Counted from the stretch's first letter, positions 24,023 to 35,738 are shown. The stretch is DNA of 64,000 nt from Hygrocybe punicea (GCA_963556145.1 OY744467.1:434001-498000), one strand, 5' to 3'. Translations and numbers: made by a program. Notes: generated by a model from the letters alone, not told the origin.

Positions 24023-24450
24023 CGTGTGGGCTGGCAAATAAGAGAGATCCGAGGGTTACCTGTGAAGTTCACTACTCGCACCCTCCCGTCTGTTCATCCG
24101 TTGTATTGGCCTCGTCAACTAATTATTATAAGTAGTTGTTATTATATATACTACATATCTTCGTACAGTATCTGGAGTCCGGCCATAACACTAAGGAAAG
24201 CTGAGTTCAATCTTACCCCGGATTGCCATACTACGGCTATTGCTTTTGAAGACACTCCCATGGAACCATTTGGTGCATAACGGTACCACGACTGGGCTTT
24301 CTGAGGACTGGGACTCTTGGCATTGGATGTGTTTGGAAGATTCAGGTGCACAATCAAATAATATCCGGTCCCACATATCTTTGTACCTAGGCATGAAAGG
24401 TGAAAGACAATGGGCACCATGACTCAGCCCGCCACTCGTGTTACTTGCCC

Positions 24451-26031
24451 ATGGAGCACAAATCCCTGTTCTTCCGCTTGCGCCATCTGCCGTCCGTGGG
24501 AAGTGGACCCATGAATACGGTCTGTTTATCACCAGATGGTGTCATACTTCTGAGCGGTGGTAAGCATCTTGTATTCACTGGCATGCATCTGCTAGAATTG
24601 ATGTCGAGATCCTTGAGGTACCAATGGTTGCTTGAGGGTCTGGGCTGTCTCTTCTGGAAATCTCAGGCAATCACTGCGACTTACCGGACATATTCTCGCA
24701 ATCTGTTGGATCCATATCAGAGGTCTCCCATCAGTGCTTGTGGGGGTGTCGGATGGCTCTGTCTCACTCTTTCATGTTCAGGAGGTGAAGCTTTGCAAGT
24801 TTAACAATGTAGTGATATGGGTGATGACTCCCGTAACGTCAACAGGGTGAATTAAAATTGGCTTTCAAGGGCTACGCATCTAGCCCAGTTGATTACATGC
24901 ATCTAGACTTTGCAGACAACAACGTTGCGATAATCAGTGGGTGGCTTACGTGCATGTGGTTCATCAAGTCATTTCCGTGCAATGGCGAGACAAGTTTCTC
25001 TATTACTGACCTTCCAACTCCGGAATACTTGACAACCCCTTGCAACAATTCACCGAATGTCATGCATGCCAGATCTGTTCATTTTCTATCCAAAACTGGG
25101 ACTGCCCTCGTGTCATTTGTCGAGGATGATATCCATGGAACAAATAGTCAATTGTAACCTTTTTCCTTCTCGTGAACTTGTACTATGATGTTAATATCTT
25201 TGCGGATCAGGGCTATCTTTCAGATACATCCATGGCAAACAGTGAAAGCTGTGGCCATCAACCGCCGCATGTCAGTGCCACTTTTCCTTCACTTCTTATC
25301 TGACAGTAGTGTGCAGTGGTCTTTCCGCTCTGAGCGGCGATCGCAATATTTATGCATTCACAAACTTGTTCGATGGTATAGAACTCTATTCTGCAACAAC
25401 TCTTGAACACCAGCTATCAATCACGCAAGCTGTTGACCCCTGCAACAACATAGCTCTTGGCCTCGTCTTGGTTGCCAGAAAAATCGTCATCTCGGGCAGT
25501 TCAGATGGGGTAATTAGCATATACAAACAAGATACTGGTCAAATCATGGCGCGACTCAATTCTCCCACTTTAAGCTGTAAGCTGCATCGCCGCAATTACC
25601 CTGTTGATAATCTTACAACCCATTTCAGCGGCGGTTCAAGCAGTGACGGTGCGGCTACTTATTATTCATCAGGGTATTTGGTGATTGAACCGCCACAGGC
25701 TTGTTCCAGGAAGCAGGCAATTGTTTTGGTTGGCGGTTCCATTGATGGGGACATATTCATCTGGGAATCAATGACGGTATGTACCCTACCGCATGTATGT
25801 CTATATAACCATCTCAACTTCAAACTACAGGTACAACCACAGTCTAGAGCAGTTGCTCATTCATGCACGTTCCTCATTGCTGTCGTCACAATAATATCTA
25901 CCTTTTATATTCTCTATTCATATTGTTCTTCTGTATGGTATTTCTTCCTCTTCCTCTTCCCCTTCTTCAGGGCGGTTGCTTCTTTCATCTCCCTGCATGC
26001 CTCATATGCATCATTATTATTTTTTGGGTAG
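24451..26031 (+). CDS. WD40-repeat protein between the inverted arms
   Basis: Starts at ATG 24451 (MEHKSLFFRLRHLPSVGSG) and continues through several short GT-AG introns, the first at 24558-24617. Repeat blades are visible: VCLSPDGVILLSGGTNGCLR with VWAVSSGNLRQSL, GHILAICWIHIRGLPSVLV, VSDGSVSLFHVQEVK, SALSGDRNIYAFTN, VISGSSDGVISIYKQDTGQI and LVGGSIDGDIFIWESM. After the last intron the tail is hydrophobic (FLIAVVTIISTFYILYSYC) and ends at TGA-proximal 26031, so it may be membrane anchored. Proteins of this type are variable, multi-copy beta-propeller proteins in mushrooms. Exon joins near 25160-25310 are uncertain, and a small lesion there cannot be excluded. Confidence 0.65.
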
Positions 26032-26166
26032 TGATTTTCTTGGCCATGTAATTGTGATTACTCTAATACAAGGCCAAGTAGTGGATAATTGCAAATTGCA
26101 AAATATTGTTGGCAACACGTACTTCACGGGTAACCCTCGGATCTCTCTTATTTGCCAGCCCACACG

Positions 26167-26220
26167 ACCTCGCGACACCGGATGCACGTCAATTGACGTG
26201 TCGCCGTGTGTTCGCGAGGT
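26167..26220. repeat. Core palindrome, copy 3 (mirror of copy 2)
   Basis: Reverse complement of 23969-24022, located 46 bp inside the right arm. Confidence 0.9.
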
Positions 26221-27693
26221 GGAACGGGCTGGCCTGGCATGGTGCACCGATCCGGACGCGTTGACAGGCGGGTGGAGGCTGCGTCGTTGGATGCGTGGGC
26301 CGTACTTGACACCGTTGCCATCATCACTCACAGACATACGCGCTCGTCGTCGACGACGTTGTGCACGACTATTTTACTCTCCCGCCGTCTTTTCTTGCGG
26401 ATTTTTTTACATATCACATATATATTGCCCTACATGCCGTATGTAGACTAATATACATGAAAATAAACAAAATAAAAGAGAAATAAAAGAAATAAAAATA
26501 ATGATACATCGATGAACCGGTGGGTACTCACTTTCGCAGAGGTGCCGGATGGGGTCTAAACTTGATGGTGAAGGGTACTGAAGGGTGGGTGATGAGAGGG
26601 ATGGACACTGGGGGGCGGGGAAGGGTGCATGGAGAGGGGGGTGGCATGGGTGGCGAGGAAGGGGCCAGGAAGCGAGACGGATGGTGGAAAAGCGAGGGGG
26701 TGGGTAGGGGAGGGCTCCCAGCCAAGAACGAGCGGCGGGAAGGGGTAAGTACGTGGGGGAAAAGCAGGAGGGGGATGGGTACTCACCTGTACCATTAGGG
26801 GCCCCCCACGGCCCTCCCAATATCCCACCTTCAATGAAGCAAGTAGGGACGTCACCTCAGACGGCCCCATCGTCCATTCCATGGTTTTCGCGGTCCAGAT
26901 AGGTCGCGCCATTGAGTTGCGCGAGGGTGGCGACTAGGGCGGTTGCGATGGTGATATCTTGACAACACCGCCGCCGTTAACCACACCATCGCCGGTGGTG
27001 ACCCTCCATGTTGCCTTCGTCGTGTTCGTTGCTGTGCGCCAAGCCCTCCACCGCTGGTTTCGACGTTCGAGGTCGTTGGTTGAAAAAGTCGGGCGCACTC
27101 CTGCGCGGCTTTGAGGACGTCCGGGGTGGTGGTCTCTGTGTCAATCGTCGCCGTCGTCGTCCTCCTCCTCGTTTCCATCGTTGTTGAGGTGTTGAGGTGG
27201 TGGGGAGTGGGAGTGTGGCGGGAGGCGAGTTGGGAGGTGAATGGGTGGTGGAAAAGCACATGTGATTGAGGGGTTGCCCTTTGGGAGTGATCCAGTCAAT
27301 GACGACGCCCTTCAAACTTTCCGTATCATCGGATCTCGCACTGGAGACCCCCTTTTGAATCTATATGTTGATGGATTGGGAGAGTGGATTAGACTTTTGA
27401 CTGTGCACGTGGGTCGAAGCTCAACCTACCAAATCGGCAATTAGACGAACTTTTTTTCTGAGCTCGCCAAAAGGCGCTGTGCTAGGCCTTGTGCTGTGCT
27501 AGGGAGTTACTTACAGTATGGGAGCTGTTCGCTTCTGACAAACTTCTGCTGGTTGGCAGACGCGACTTTCCATTCTGATGGGAGAAGTAAAATGAGATGA
27601 TTATTTTCAATGATTAAAGAGAAGGAACACACTTGCGATACGCAACAAAAATAAGACGTTCTGGAGGGCGGAGATGGCAACGTTCCTAAAGTT

Positions 27694-28634
27694 ACCAGCT
27701 GGGGGTGGTCGAAAATGGGGCGGGACGGGGTGATTTGGTGGATGAAAACGTGGGGTGGTGCTGGTTGGGCAGAAAGCTGGAACGCACGGCTTTGAGACCC
27801 CCCGGTTGCTCGTTCTCAACATCAACGAGGCGCGGGGGGTGGAGATTGGGCAGGGGTGGTCGAAAACGGGGCGGGACGGGGTGATTTGGTGGCTGAAAAC
27901 GGGTGGTGGTGGTGGTTGGGTAGAGAGCCGGAACGTGCAGTCTTGAGACAGCCCGGCCGCTCGTTTGCAACAGGAACGAGTTGCGGGGGTGGAGACTGGC
28001 CAGGAGTGGTCGAAAACGGGGTGGGATGGGGTGATTTGGTGGCTAAAAATGGGGGGTGGTGCTGGTTGGGCAGCAAGCCGGAATGCGAGGTCCTACCACC
28101 CCCCGACTGCTCGTTCTCAACGCGAACGAGGTGCGTGGGGTGGAGACTGGGCGGGGGTGCTCGAAAACGGGCCGGGACAGGGTGATTTGGTGCATGAAAA
28201 CAGGGGGTGGTGCTTGGTGGGCAGAGAACCGGAACGCGCAGCTTTGAGACCCCCCGGCCGCTTGTTCTCAACGTGAATGAGGTGCGGGGGGTGTAGACTG
28301 GGTGTGGGTGGTCAAAAACGGGGTGGGACGGGGTGATTTGGTGGATGAAAATGGGGGGTGGTGCTGGTTGGGCAGAAAGCCGGAATGCGAGATATTAACA
28401 CCCCCCAACCGCTCGTTCTCAATGGAAACGAGGTGCGGGGGGTGGAGACTGGCCGGGGGTGGTTGAAAACGGGGCGGGATGGGGTGTCCTGGTTCTGGGG
28501 TGGTGGTGGTTGCGCAGCCAGCCGGGGCGCGAGGTACTGACACCCCCCGACCGTTCGTTTTCAACAGGAACGAGGTGCGGGGGGTGTAGACTGTAGACTG
28601 GCCGGGGGTGGTCGAAAACGGGGCGAGGCTAAGT
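27694..28634. repeat. GC-rich tandem array, mirror copy
   Basis: Reverse-complement counterpart of 21555-22495, same unit number and spacing. One substitution changes an Ala to a Thr codon in the long reverse frame. Confidence 0.85.
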
Positions 28635-29634
28635 GTCCTGGATGAAGACAATGGACTATCATTTGTTTTTCCCACAGCTACAAAAGATTTCACACGGCTT
28701 ATAAAAATAAGTTCACATGGCTTGTAAAATCAGCGTTAGCCATAAACGATTCCCTTAACGGACGCAAGATTTCACACGGCTTATAAAAATAAGTTCTCAC
28801 GGCTTGTAAAATCAGCGCTAGCCATACAACGATTCCCTTAACATATTGAGTTACAAAATGAGAGAATGAGTGTGGTTTGCTACGAAGAGCCAGAAAAGGT
28901 GGATAGAGGAGAGGAGGATGAGGAGGATGAGGAGGAAGTAGAAGAACAAGAAAAAAACACAACAACAAGCTGGGTGAGAGCTAAGCATCACCAGGGAGAG
29001 AATGAAAGAGCAAGGACACAAGCTGAGAGAGATTTCATGACTGACACTAGATGATCATGATCTTGAGGATAATTATCCACTGGATCATAAATCTGCAGGA
29101 TCATTGGACCAGTATTGGTTGGGTACTGGGCACATACTGGACATGTACTGGGCATGTACTGGGCATGTACTGGGCATGTACTTGACCAGTACTGGTTATT
29201 AGATTTCTAACATCTAAAAATTAAAATTTATTTACATATTTATGTACACAGAAATCAGTACTCAAATATAATATTCTCTGCCACATTTATAGGATATTTC
29301 TGGGATGCAGAAGAGGAATACAAATAAAAAATTTATTGTTACTAGAAATTGAAATTTATAAAGGATACAAATAGGATGAAAAATATTAAATAGGTAAACT
29401 ACAATAATTTCTAATTTCATTGTAGTTTTGGAACATGAGAAAAGGGGGAAAAATGAATTATTTTAAGATTTTCCAAAGAGAATATTTGAATATACATAAT
29501 TTGGACCCAAAATATCTTTTTTTACAATTGTTGAAATTATATATTTCAAAACATCTTTTAGAGACCTCCAAATTAGTTATTTATTTATATATTTGAAATG
29601 TATTTATGCGGTCCTGAAATTACTTTATGCGTGT

Positions 29635-30879
29635 AATGTATACCGTTCGTGAATATGAGCCCTGGACAAAAAATGGCGGAGGTTGATCAAGAAAAAAATG
29701 ACGGGGGTATCCTCCTGAGCACTAATCCACATTCCTTGAAATTAGACCGACGGAAGGGTCATGAAATTTTTTCACCACACAGTCAGGCCATTATCATGAT
29801 GCAATTAGCCCCTACTCTGTCACGGTGCTAACAGAAGCTAGTACATATTGCTACAACGAATTTTGGTAATACATGTGCCTATTTTGACCAGTTCCGACGT
29901 TCATCCCACTTCTCCTGAGATTCGACCATTCGATTCTCCACGGGCGGAACTAAGGGCACAGAAAGAGTACATCTGTACATCAATGTGATAAGAATGTCCA
30001 CATTGACAATCCAATAGACTGACCTGAATCAGGCCATGTTCGGATGTCATTCCGAACCACTAGAAGGCTCGCCATCCTTGTTCACATCATTGCCGGAAGA
30101 GCCTGAAATTTTCAAACGGTCATCTGGACCGGAAGGAACCCTGCTATGAGTGAGGGGTAAGGAAGTATATGGATATGGGTTCTCCGGTCTCAGGAACAGC
30201 GCTGACTCCAGATATTTTCCAGGGGTTGTTGCACAACCTGTCGGCACCCAAGCTTCTTTGTGATGCAATGCTGCGTCCCGCCACTATGTCAATGTATTTC
30301 AGTGAGCCAGAGCGTAAGAGAATCAAGTACATACCAATTCCCCATCAACTAGAGTTAGAACGTGAGCATTCCATGCATCCCAAAGTTGATTGCCGGAGGC
30401 AAACTGGTGCCATCCAAAAGCCCTGTCGATTGTGCAATAACGGGGAACATTTGCCCTGCGGACAATTCGGAACCTAATTAGCAAGGCGTAGAACTGACAA
30501 GCTACTCATGAGAAATGTATACAATACATGATGCAACACAAATCCGGAAACGTGCCTGGGCAGAGTCGACGCCCGAATAATGTGGACTTCTTGTGGTTGT
30601 TGTGCAGCAGTGCAAGCGTGAAACGATATTCAGTTAGATCGAAAGTGATCATACGTGGACTGCAATGCTATTGCGAGGGCGAACGATTTCACTCGTCGCC
30701 GTGACTGTCACCAAAGTTTGGACTTGTCAAATCCGAGTCACACCCGCTGGCAGCCTGCACATTCGCTATCTGTGCCCTACGATTGTCAGTAATCTTGACT
30801 TGTCCCTCTTACCAGTCCTATATTCGAGGAAGGAGCTCAAAATCCTCATCATTCCTGGGTTCCATTGCTGAGTTGGGCA
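29635..30879. other. Region without a firm gene; possible minus-strand exons
   Basis: On the minus strand, joining across a GTCAGT...TTAG intron near 29954-30025 gives VRNDIRTWPDSVPPVENR and MVESQEKWDERRNWSK followed by TAG, which has a coding look. Upstream splice joins are unclear and I recognise no family. Plus-strand frames at 29649-29831 and 30169-30477 show no motif. Confidence 0.3.
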
Positions 30880-31061
30880 CCAAGGTAACGTCTTCTTTTA
30901 TTATTCCTTACGTTTGGCCATTCTAACATTTGTTTCTTGGAGGCACTGAGCGCTGAGCTCCAGTGTGGATATCTCCATGATTGGTCAATTTGTTGTCGGT
31001 TTCTACTCTGCCTACCTCGTCGTGGAACGTGGGCAAGTCATACTCGCGCACGACGTAAATC
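30880..31061 (+). pseudogene. HSP90 N-terminal domain fragment
   Basis: Just upstream, near 30856-30890, SFLGSIAELGTK resembles the HSP90 segment NNLGTIAKSGTK. After an intron-like gap, EALSAE (about 30940) and, in another frame, DISMIGQFVVGFYSAYLVVE match the conserved HSP90 segment ending in MIGQFGVGFYSAYLV. The frame shift between these pieces and the lack of all downstream sequence show a dead fragment. It ends where a clathrin fragment begins, on the same strand, suggesting capture of exons from two host genes side by side. Confidence 0.7.
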
Positions 31062-31183
31062 TGGCTCGTTCTAAGAGGGCTGTCGTCGCACAGCGCAGTT
31101 CTTTGGTGTTCATATCCTTTCAGGTGGGTGGGCACGTCATTGTGCTCTTTACATTGTTGCCGTTAAGATACGTTCATTCCACA

Positions 31184-32134
31184 GACTCTGACTCTCGAGT
31201 CCAATCACTTTATTTGCGTATGAGAAAAAGCTGGCGAGCAGAATCAGGTGGTGATCATCGACCTTGCCGACGCCAACAATGTGTTACGTAGGCCCATAAC
31301 TGCAGACAGTGCAATTGTCAATCCCCGCTCAAAAATTCTCGCACTTAAAGGCATGTTTATCATCCTTTCATGAGCGAATTTACTGAATAAACCAACAATG
31401 TCTTGTAGCTGGCCGGACGCTACAAATCTTCAATATCGACACGAAACAGAAAGTGAAGTCTCATGTTAATAGCGAGGACATAGTTTTTTGGAAGTGGGTA
31501 TCGGATACGGTCATTGGAATGGTCACCGAATCGTCTGTGTACCATTGGACAATCATGGACCCGACATCACCTCCCCAAAAGATATTCGACCGACATCCAA
31601 CACTCGCCGGTGCCCAGATTATCAACTACCGTGTTACTGCGGACGAGAAATGGCTTGTCCTCATTGGTATTTCAGGAAATTCCACGAATCCTTCAGCTTT
31701 CAAGGGCAAGGGTGCGATGCAGCTTTACAGCAAAGAGTGGGGTGTCAGCCAACCTATCGAAGGACACGCTGCCGCATCCCCAGCATTGAAATTGGATGGC
31801 CATCAGAACCTCACCAAACTGTTCACTTTTGCCGTACGCACAGCGACTGGCACCAAGGTAAGCATGTTGCTGTGCTCCCGCAGTCACCGACTGATTGCTG
31901 CCTCAGTTACATGTTGTAGAGATTGATCATACAGCACGGGATCCACCATTCGTGAAGAAAGCGATCGACGTCTACTTTCCACTGGAGGCTACCAATGACT
32001 TTCCCGTAGCAATGCAAGTCTCCAAAAACACACGGCATTATCTACCTCGTCATGAAGTACGGCTTCATCCACCTTGATGATATTGAATCCGGTGCATGTG
32101 TATACATGAATCGCATCTCCGGTGAGACAATTGT
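31184..32134 (+). pseudogene. Clathrin heavy chain N-terminal propeller fragment
   Basis: Exons encode [115 protein letters not shown], then [20 protein letters not shown] and YMNRISGET. This corresponds to roughly residues 30-290 of the about 1680-residue chain that forms the clathrin triskelion leg tip. Original introns are kept, so it is a genomic rather than cDNA copy. TGA at 31221-31223 replaces the Arg expected in FICVREK. The intron after LALK has a GC donor (GCATGT). The copy stops after SGETI, so it cannot make a functional chain. Confidence 0.85.
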
Positions 32135-32239
32135 GTGTATCACGACGTCCATTATATTCTTCTGGTATAGGTTGTAGACATTTGCTTTTGCATCTACATA
32201 CACAATATTATTTGCGTTGTCCGGATGATCGCGAAGATA

Positions 32240-32405
32240 TGAAAATTTGAGGCACAAGACATCATCAGTTGCAAAAGTGAGATTGGCGATTGGTGAGATT
32301 GGAGATTTGAAATCGGGAGGGGCACCATGACATAGAAAGCGCCTCCGATCTCCGATTGTACCTGGCTTAGTAAGCGGCGCCCCAGGGAGCCAAATAGATA
32401 CTCCC
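32240..32405. repeat. Short GC-rich dispersed segment
   Basis: Contains GAGATTGG direct repeats and GCGCCCCAGGGAGCCAAATA, shared in reverse with 14815-14900. Confidence 0.35.
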
Positions 32406-32699
32406 TTTTATATAATATTATGTTCTGCAATACATTGACAAGTGAAATAACAACACAAATAGTTTCATAAAGTGACTGGATATCTGAATATTATTTAATC
32501 GTAACAAGTCGTCATCATTTTCCTGTGAATATAACTATTCAAACCGATATGGTATTTCTTGTTCAATGGTCTGGCCTAACATGCATGGACATTTGTTCAG
32601 TACCTTTCAAAAACATAAATGAAAGTATTCAACCTTAGAATTAATTGACAAATGTATGTATTGTACACACATATCATATAAAATTCATATTGTTGTGTA

Positions 32700-34275
32700 G
32701 TAAGAATGGGTTACTTGGATTACATATGGAAAATTTGCTGAACACTTTGTTGAACAATATTGGACCCATGTAGCTACATCACAAAAACATCTGATATACT
32801 GCACTTAGATCTTGCCTTTCCACTGCCAGACATCCGATATACTGCACATACCATTGGCTGTGCAATGGCAATACCCCTGATTAAAACCGGGACACTTGTC
32901 AAACACTTTGTTGAACACTGTTGAATGGTTCAGCCTGTTCAACAGGTGTTGAACAAGTGTATCATTAATAATACAATGCGCATTGTAAATCTAGCTACAC
33001 CTTATATAATGTACGTAACTTTATTTATGCAATTGTAATGCTTCAGATGAAGCCTGGAACACTTGTCGAACAGCTTGTCGAACACTGTTCGGCCTGTTCG
33101 ACAAGTGTTTGACTAGTGCATGATTAATAAATTCAATGTGCATTTTAAATCTAGCTACATGCCATATAATGTATGTACCATTATTTATGTAATTGTAATG
33201 CTTCAAATTGAAGCTTGGACACTTGTAGAATGGCTTGTCAAACCCTGTTTGGCCTGTTCGACAAGTGTTCAACAAGTGCATCATTAATAAACTCAATGCG
33301 CATTGTAAATCTAGCTACACTTCATATAATGTACATAACTTTATTTATGCAATTGTAATGCTTCAGATGAAGCCTGGGACACTTGTCAAACACCTTGTCG
33401 AACACTGTTCAGCCTGTTCGACAAGTGTTCGACAAGTGCATCATTAATAAATTCAATGTGCATTGAAAATCTAGCTACACCTCATAAAATGTACATAACT
33501 TTATTTATGCAATTGTAATGCTTCAGATGAAGCCTGGGACACTTGTCGAACACCTTGTTGAACACCGTTCGGCCTGTTTGACAAGTGTTCAACTAGTGCA
33601 TCATTAATAAATTCAATGTGCATTTTAAATCTAGCTACATGCCATATAATGTATGTACCATTATTTATGTAATTGTAATGCTTCAGATGAAGCCTGGGAC
33701 ACTTGTCGAACACCTTGTCGAACACTGTTCAGCCTGTTCGACAAGTGTTCGACAAGTGCATCATTAATACCTTTATTTTTGTGCAATTGTAACGCTTCAG
33801 ATTGAAGCTTGAACACTTGTTGAACACCTTGTTGAATACTGTTCATGCTATCTGACCAGTGTCCAATGTTCCTCCTGTAAATAATTCCAATACCTATTGC
33901 ACAATATATGTATTTGTAGACACATTTGATATATGGTTGTCAATTATACTGGCAGTTCCTCAGAATCAAGCTGGGACACTGGTTGAACCCATCACAGAGC
34001 AATGTTCAGCGCCTTCCACTCATGTTAATTTGTAGTATTACGTATTCCAAATTTGGAACCTGTGATCCGGCTACATTATTGTTCTTTCTGATTGGGACAA
34101 CAAATTCTCACAGTCAGCTCTGCCCAGTCTCACAGTTTCATAATTATTCCCAGGGCTTCAAAATTGTTCCCACAGTTTCACAAAATTGTTCCCATGGCTT
34201 GGCAAATTAGAGTGTGACCCTGAGTTTGAGAATCCACCGTATAGAACAATTCCCTTATAGGGACTCATAACTGGC
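32700..34275. mobile_element. Dispersed element carrying a 160 bp satellite
   Basis: The satellite (32870-33860) is followed by GGCAGTTCCTCAGAAT (33954), CTTCAAAATTGTTCCCACAG and the end block TTATAGGGACTCATAAC near 34272. The same order, with one monomer, occurs at 10740-11355. The right end lies inside a helicase exon fragment. No coding capacity seen. Confidence 0.65.
32870..33860. repeat. Tandem satellite, exact 160 bp period
   Basis: AATTGTAATGCTTCA occurs at 33031, 33191, 33351, 33511 and 33671, exactly 160 bp apart, with diverged partial units on both sides. Each unit includes CACTTGTCGAAC and its inverse GTTCGACAAGTG around a GTTCGGCCTGTTC centre, so every monomer has a hairpin. Small frames in it are artefacts. 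Confidence 0.95.
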
Positions 34276-34485
34276 AATGTGGCTGTGAGGAAGATTTTCA
34301 TCACAGGATAGAAAGCAAGCTCTTTGACTTGAGCAAAGTCTCCACTATACATCACATCGGTGAAGATCTTATGAGCTTCATCAAACACCCATCGAACAAT
34401 CTTTCCTTCTTTTTGGTGATACCATCTGGAGATTGAATTTAATATGCAATGAGGTCATTACTGGCTTCCTGAGTGGACTTACTCT
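34275..34485 (-). pseudogene. RecQ-like DEAH helicase exon fragment
   Basis: The minus strand encodes YHQKEGKIVRWVFDEAHKIF then TDVMYSGDFAQVKELAFYP and MKIFLTATLP. FDEAH is the Walker B (DEAH) motif and FLTATLP resembles motif III of superfamily 2 helicases. The frame stops making sense exactly at the border of the 32700-34275 element, so that element probably truncated it. Confidence 0.65.
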
Positions 34486-34860
34486 TTGAAACCCCATTGC
34501 TGTGGGGGCATTGGTGTGAACATTGGTATGGGCGTGGGCATGGGCATGGGCATGGGCGAGGGTGAGGGTGTGGGCATGGGTGTGGGTGTCATTGGGCTGG
34601 TGTGTATAGTACTATTAGCTGACTTCGTTATTAATAAATACAAACTTATGAAGGGCAGCAGGGTTAGGTGCACCTTCCCCACTGCTCTCTTTCTCTTGTT
34701 TGGAGGCGGTTCATTGATGGTGATGTGGTGGTGGTGGTGGTGGTGGTATTGGTGTTGGTGCTGCTGCTGCCACCTCTGATGCTGGTGCTGGTGCTTGCAT
34801 TGTGCATTGTCATCATCATCATCCATCATTGTGGTGGCTGCCAACTTTATTTGAGTTAGT
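34486..34860. repeat. Microsatellite-rich stretch (GGGCAT and TGG runs)
   Basis: GGGCATGGGCATGGGC and GTGGTGGTGGTGG runs produce Met-Gly or His-rich frames on opposite strands. A minus-strand frame also has NEPPPNKRKRAVGK, but low complexity makes any gene call weak. Confidence 0.6.
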
Positions 34861-35563
34861 AGAAGTACCTAAAAAAGTATCAGTAAATGGAAACATATGA
34901 TAATATAAGTAAAAACATACTAATTTATCTTGAACGCTTGTGTTCAAGGTCTATTCATGTGGTGATGAAGTTGTTCATTGTTGTGGCTGAGAATAAAGTT
35001 CAGTGCCTGAAATAGAAATTTGCCAAAATCGGCATGTGAGTACAAATTTCGTTTGAGCAAAATATACACACCTGCACACATCAGTTTGGTGGTTCTGAAC
35101 CGTTTGTGAACCCTGAACCAGACCTGGGGTTCAGTTCAGCCCAAGGTAGTGTTGCCGCAGCTAAGGCTAACGGTCAGCTAGTAGCTGTTAGCCTAGCCAA
35201 ATTTAGCTTAGCCAGGTCCAGCTAAGCTAAGGCTAATGACCAGCTACCAGCTACAGCTACCTTAAATTATTAGCTGTTAGCTGGCAGCTAAGCCGAGGCT
35301 AATTTAAATACATTGTCTATTATATTCTATGTACTATATATTTTATTTGTGGTCATTTTATAGTTGATACGCAAAATAAATGAATGTGACATGTGTTACA
35401 TGTCCGAGTCACATGCTCACGCTCAACAACAACAACTCGGACAGTGATGAGAATGACGGAACAAGGCCAGGAGGGTCACAGTGGTGTGCCCACCAAATGG
35501 GCCAACTTAGTACGTGCCCCCAACCCAGCCTCATTGATGTTGGCTAACCACTCCAACAACCAC

Positions 35564-35598
35564 ACCTTGCGAACGATGTCAACGCGTGTTTGTGAGGT
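35564..35598. repeat. Core palindrome, partial (internally shortened)
   Basis: ACCTTGCGAAC ... TTTGTGAGGT with the centre lost; 35 bp. Confidence 0.55.
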
Positions 35599-35623
35599 CT
35601 CCAGCATGGAAGCATGCATGGGG

Positions 35624-35658
35624 ACCTCCCGAACACACGCTAACGTGTCGACTGATGT
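35624..35658. repeat. Core palindrome, half copy
   Basis: ACCTCCCGAACACACGC followed by a degenerate centre (TCGACTGATG); the right arm is replaced by the 60 bp duplication. Confidence 0.45.
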
Positions 35659-35683
35659 CTCCAGCACGGAAGCACGCATGGGG

Positions 35684-35738
35684 ACCTCCCGAACACATGC
35701 TAATGCATCAACTAATGTGTAGGCATCGTTCACGAGGT
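35684..35738. repeat. Core palindrome, degenerate full copy
   Basis: ACCTCCCGAACACATGC, centre GCATCAACTAATGT, right arm CGTTCACGAGGT; 55 bp. Confidence 0.65.

Larger units (their letters stand above)
20555..24068. mobile_element. 3.5 kb element, left copy (arm of giant inverted repeat)
   Basis: Every landmark at position x here has its reverse complement at 50189 minus x in 26121-29634, with no length difference over 3514 bp. I saw only a few substitutions, for example at 20846 and 24061. The left copy is flanked by a 5 bp direct repeat TCACT (20550-20554 and 24069-24073), consistent with a target duplication. Contents in order: AT-rich DNA, CAGTACATGCC short repeats (about 21005-21065), an 83 bp direct repeat twice (21347-21513), seven GC-rich units of about 150 bp (21555-22495), a Pro/Thr-coding low-complexity zone and pyrimidine-rich DNA, then a core palindrome 46 bp from the inner end. 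I see no transposase. Confidence 0.85.
26121..29634. mobile_element. 3.5 kb element, right copy (inverted arm)
   Basis: Exact mirror of 20555-24068 (positions sum to 50189). Its immediate flanks (cacgt before 26121, aatgt after 29634) are not a clear target duplication. The pair either represents two insertions of one element in opposite orientation or one large inverted duplication. Confidence 0.85.

Noticed and set aside
20500..29700. Single giant element with 3.5 kb terminal inverted repeats
   Set aside because: No shared target duplication was found outside 20555 and 29634, and the left arm alone is flanked by TCACT, so two separate insertions fit at least as well.
32870..33860. Possible CRISPR-like array
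   Set aside because: The 160 bp units are repeat throughout without unique spacers, and the genome is eukaryotic.
34486..34779. Gly/Met-rich frame
   Set aside because: Caused by GGGCAT microsatellite; the opposite strand gives a Pro/Met version.
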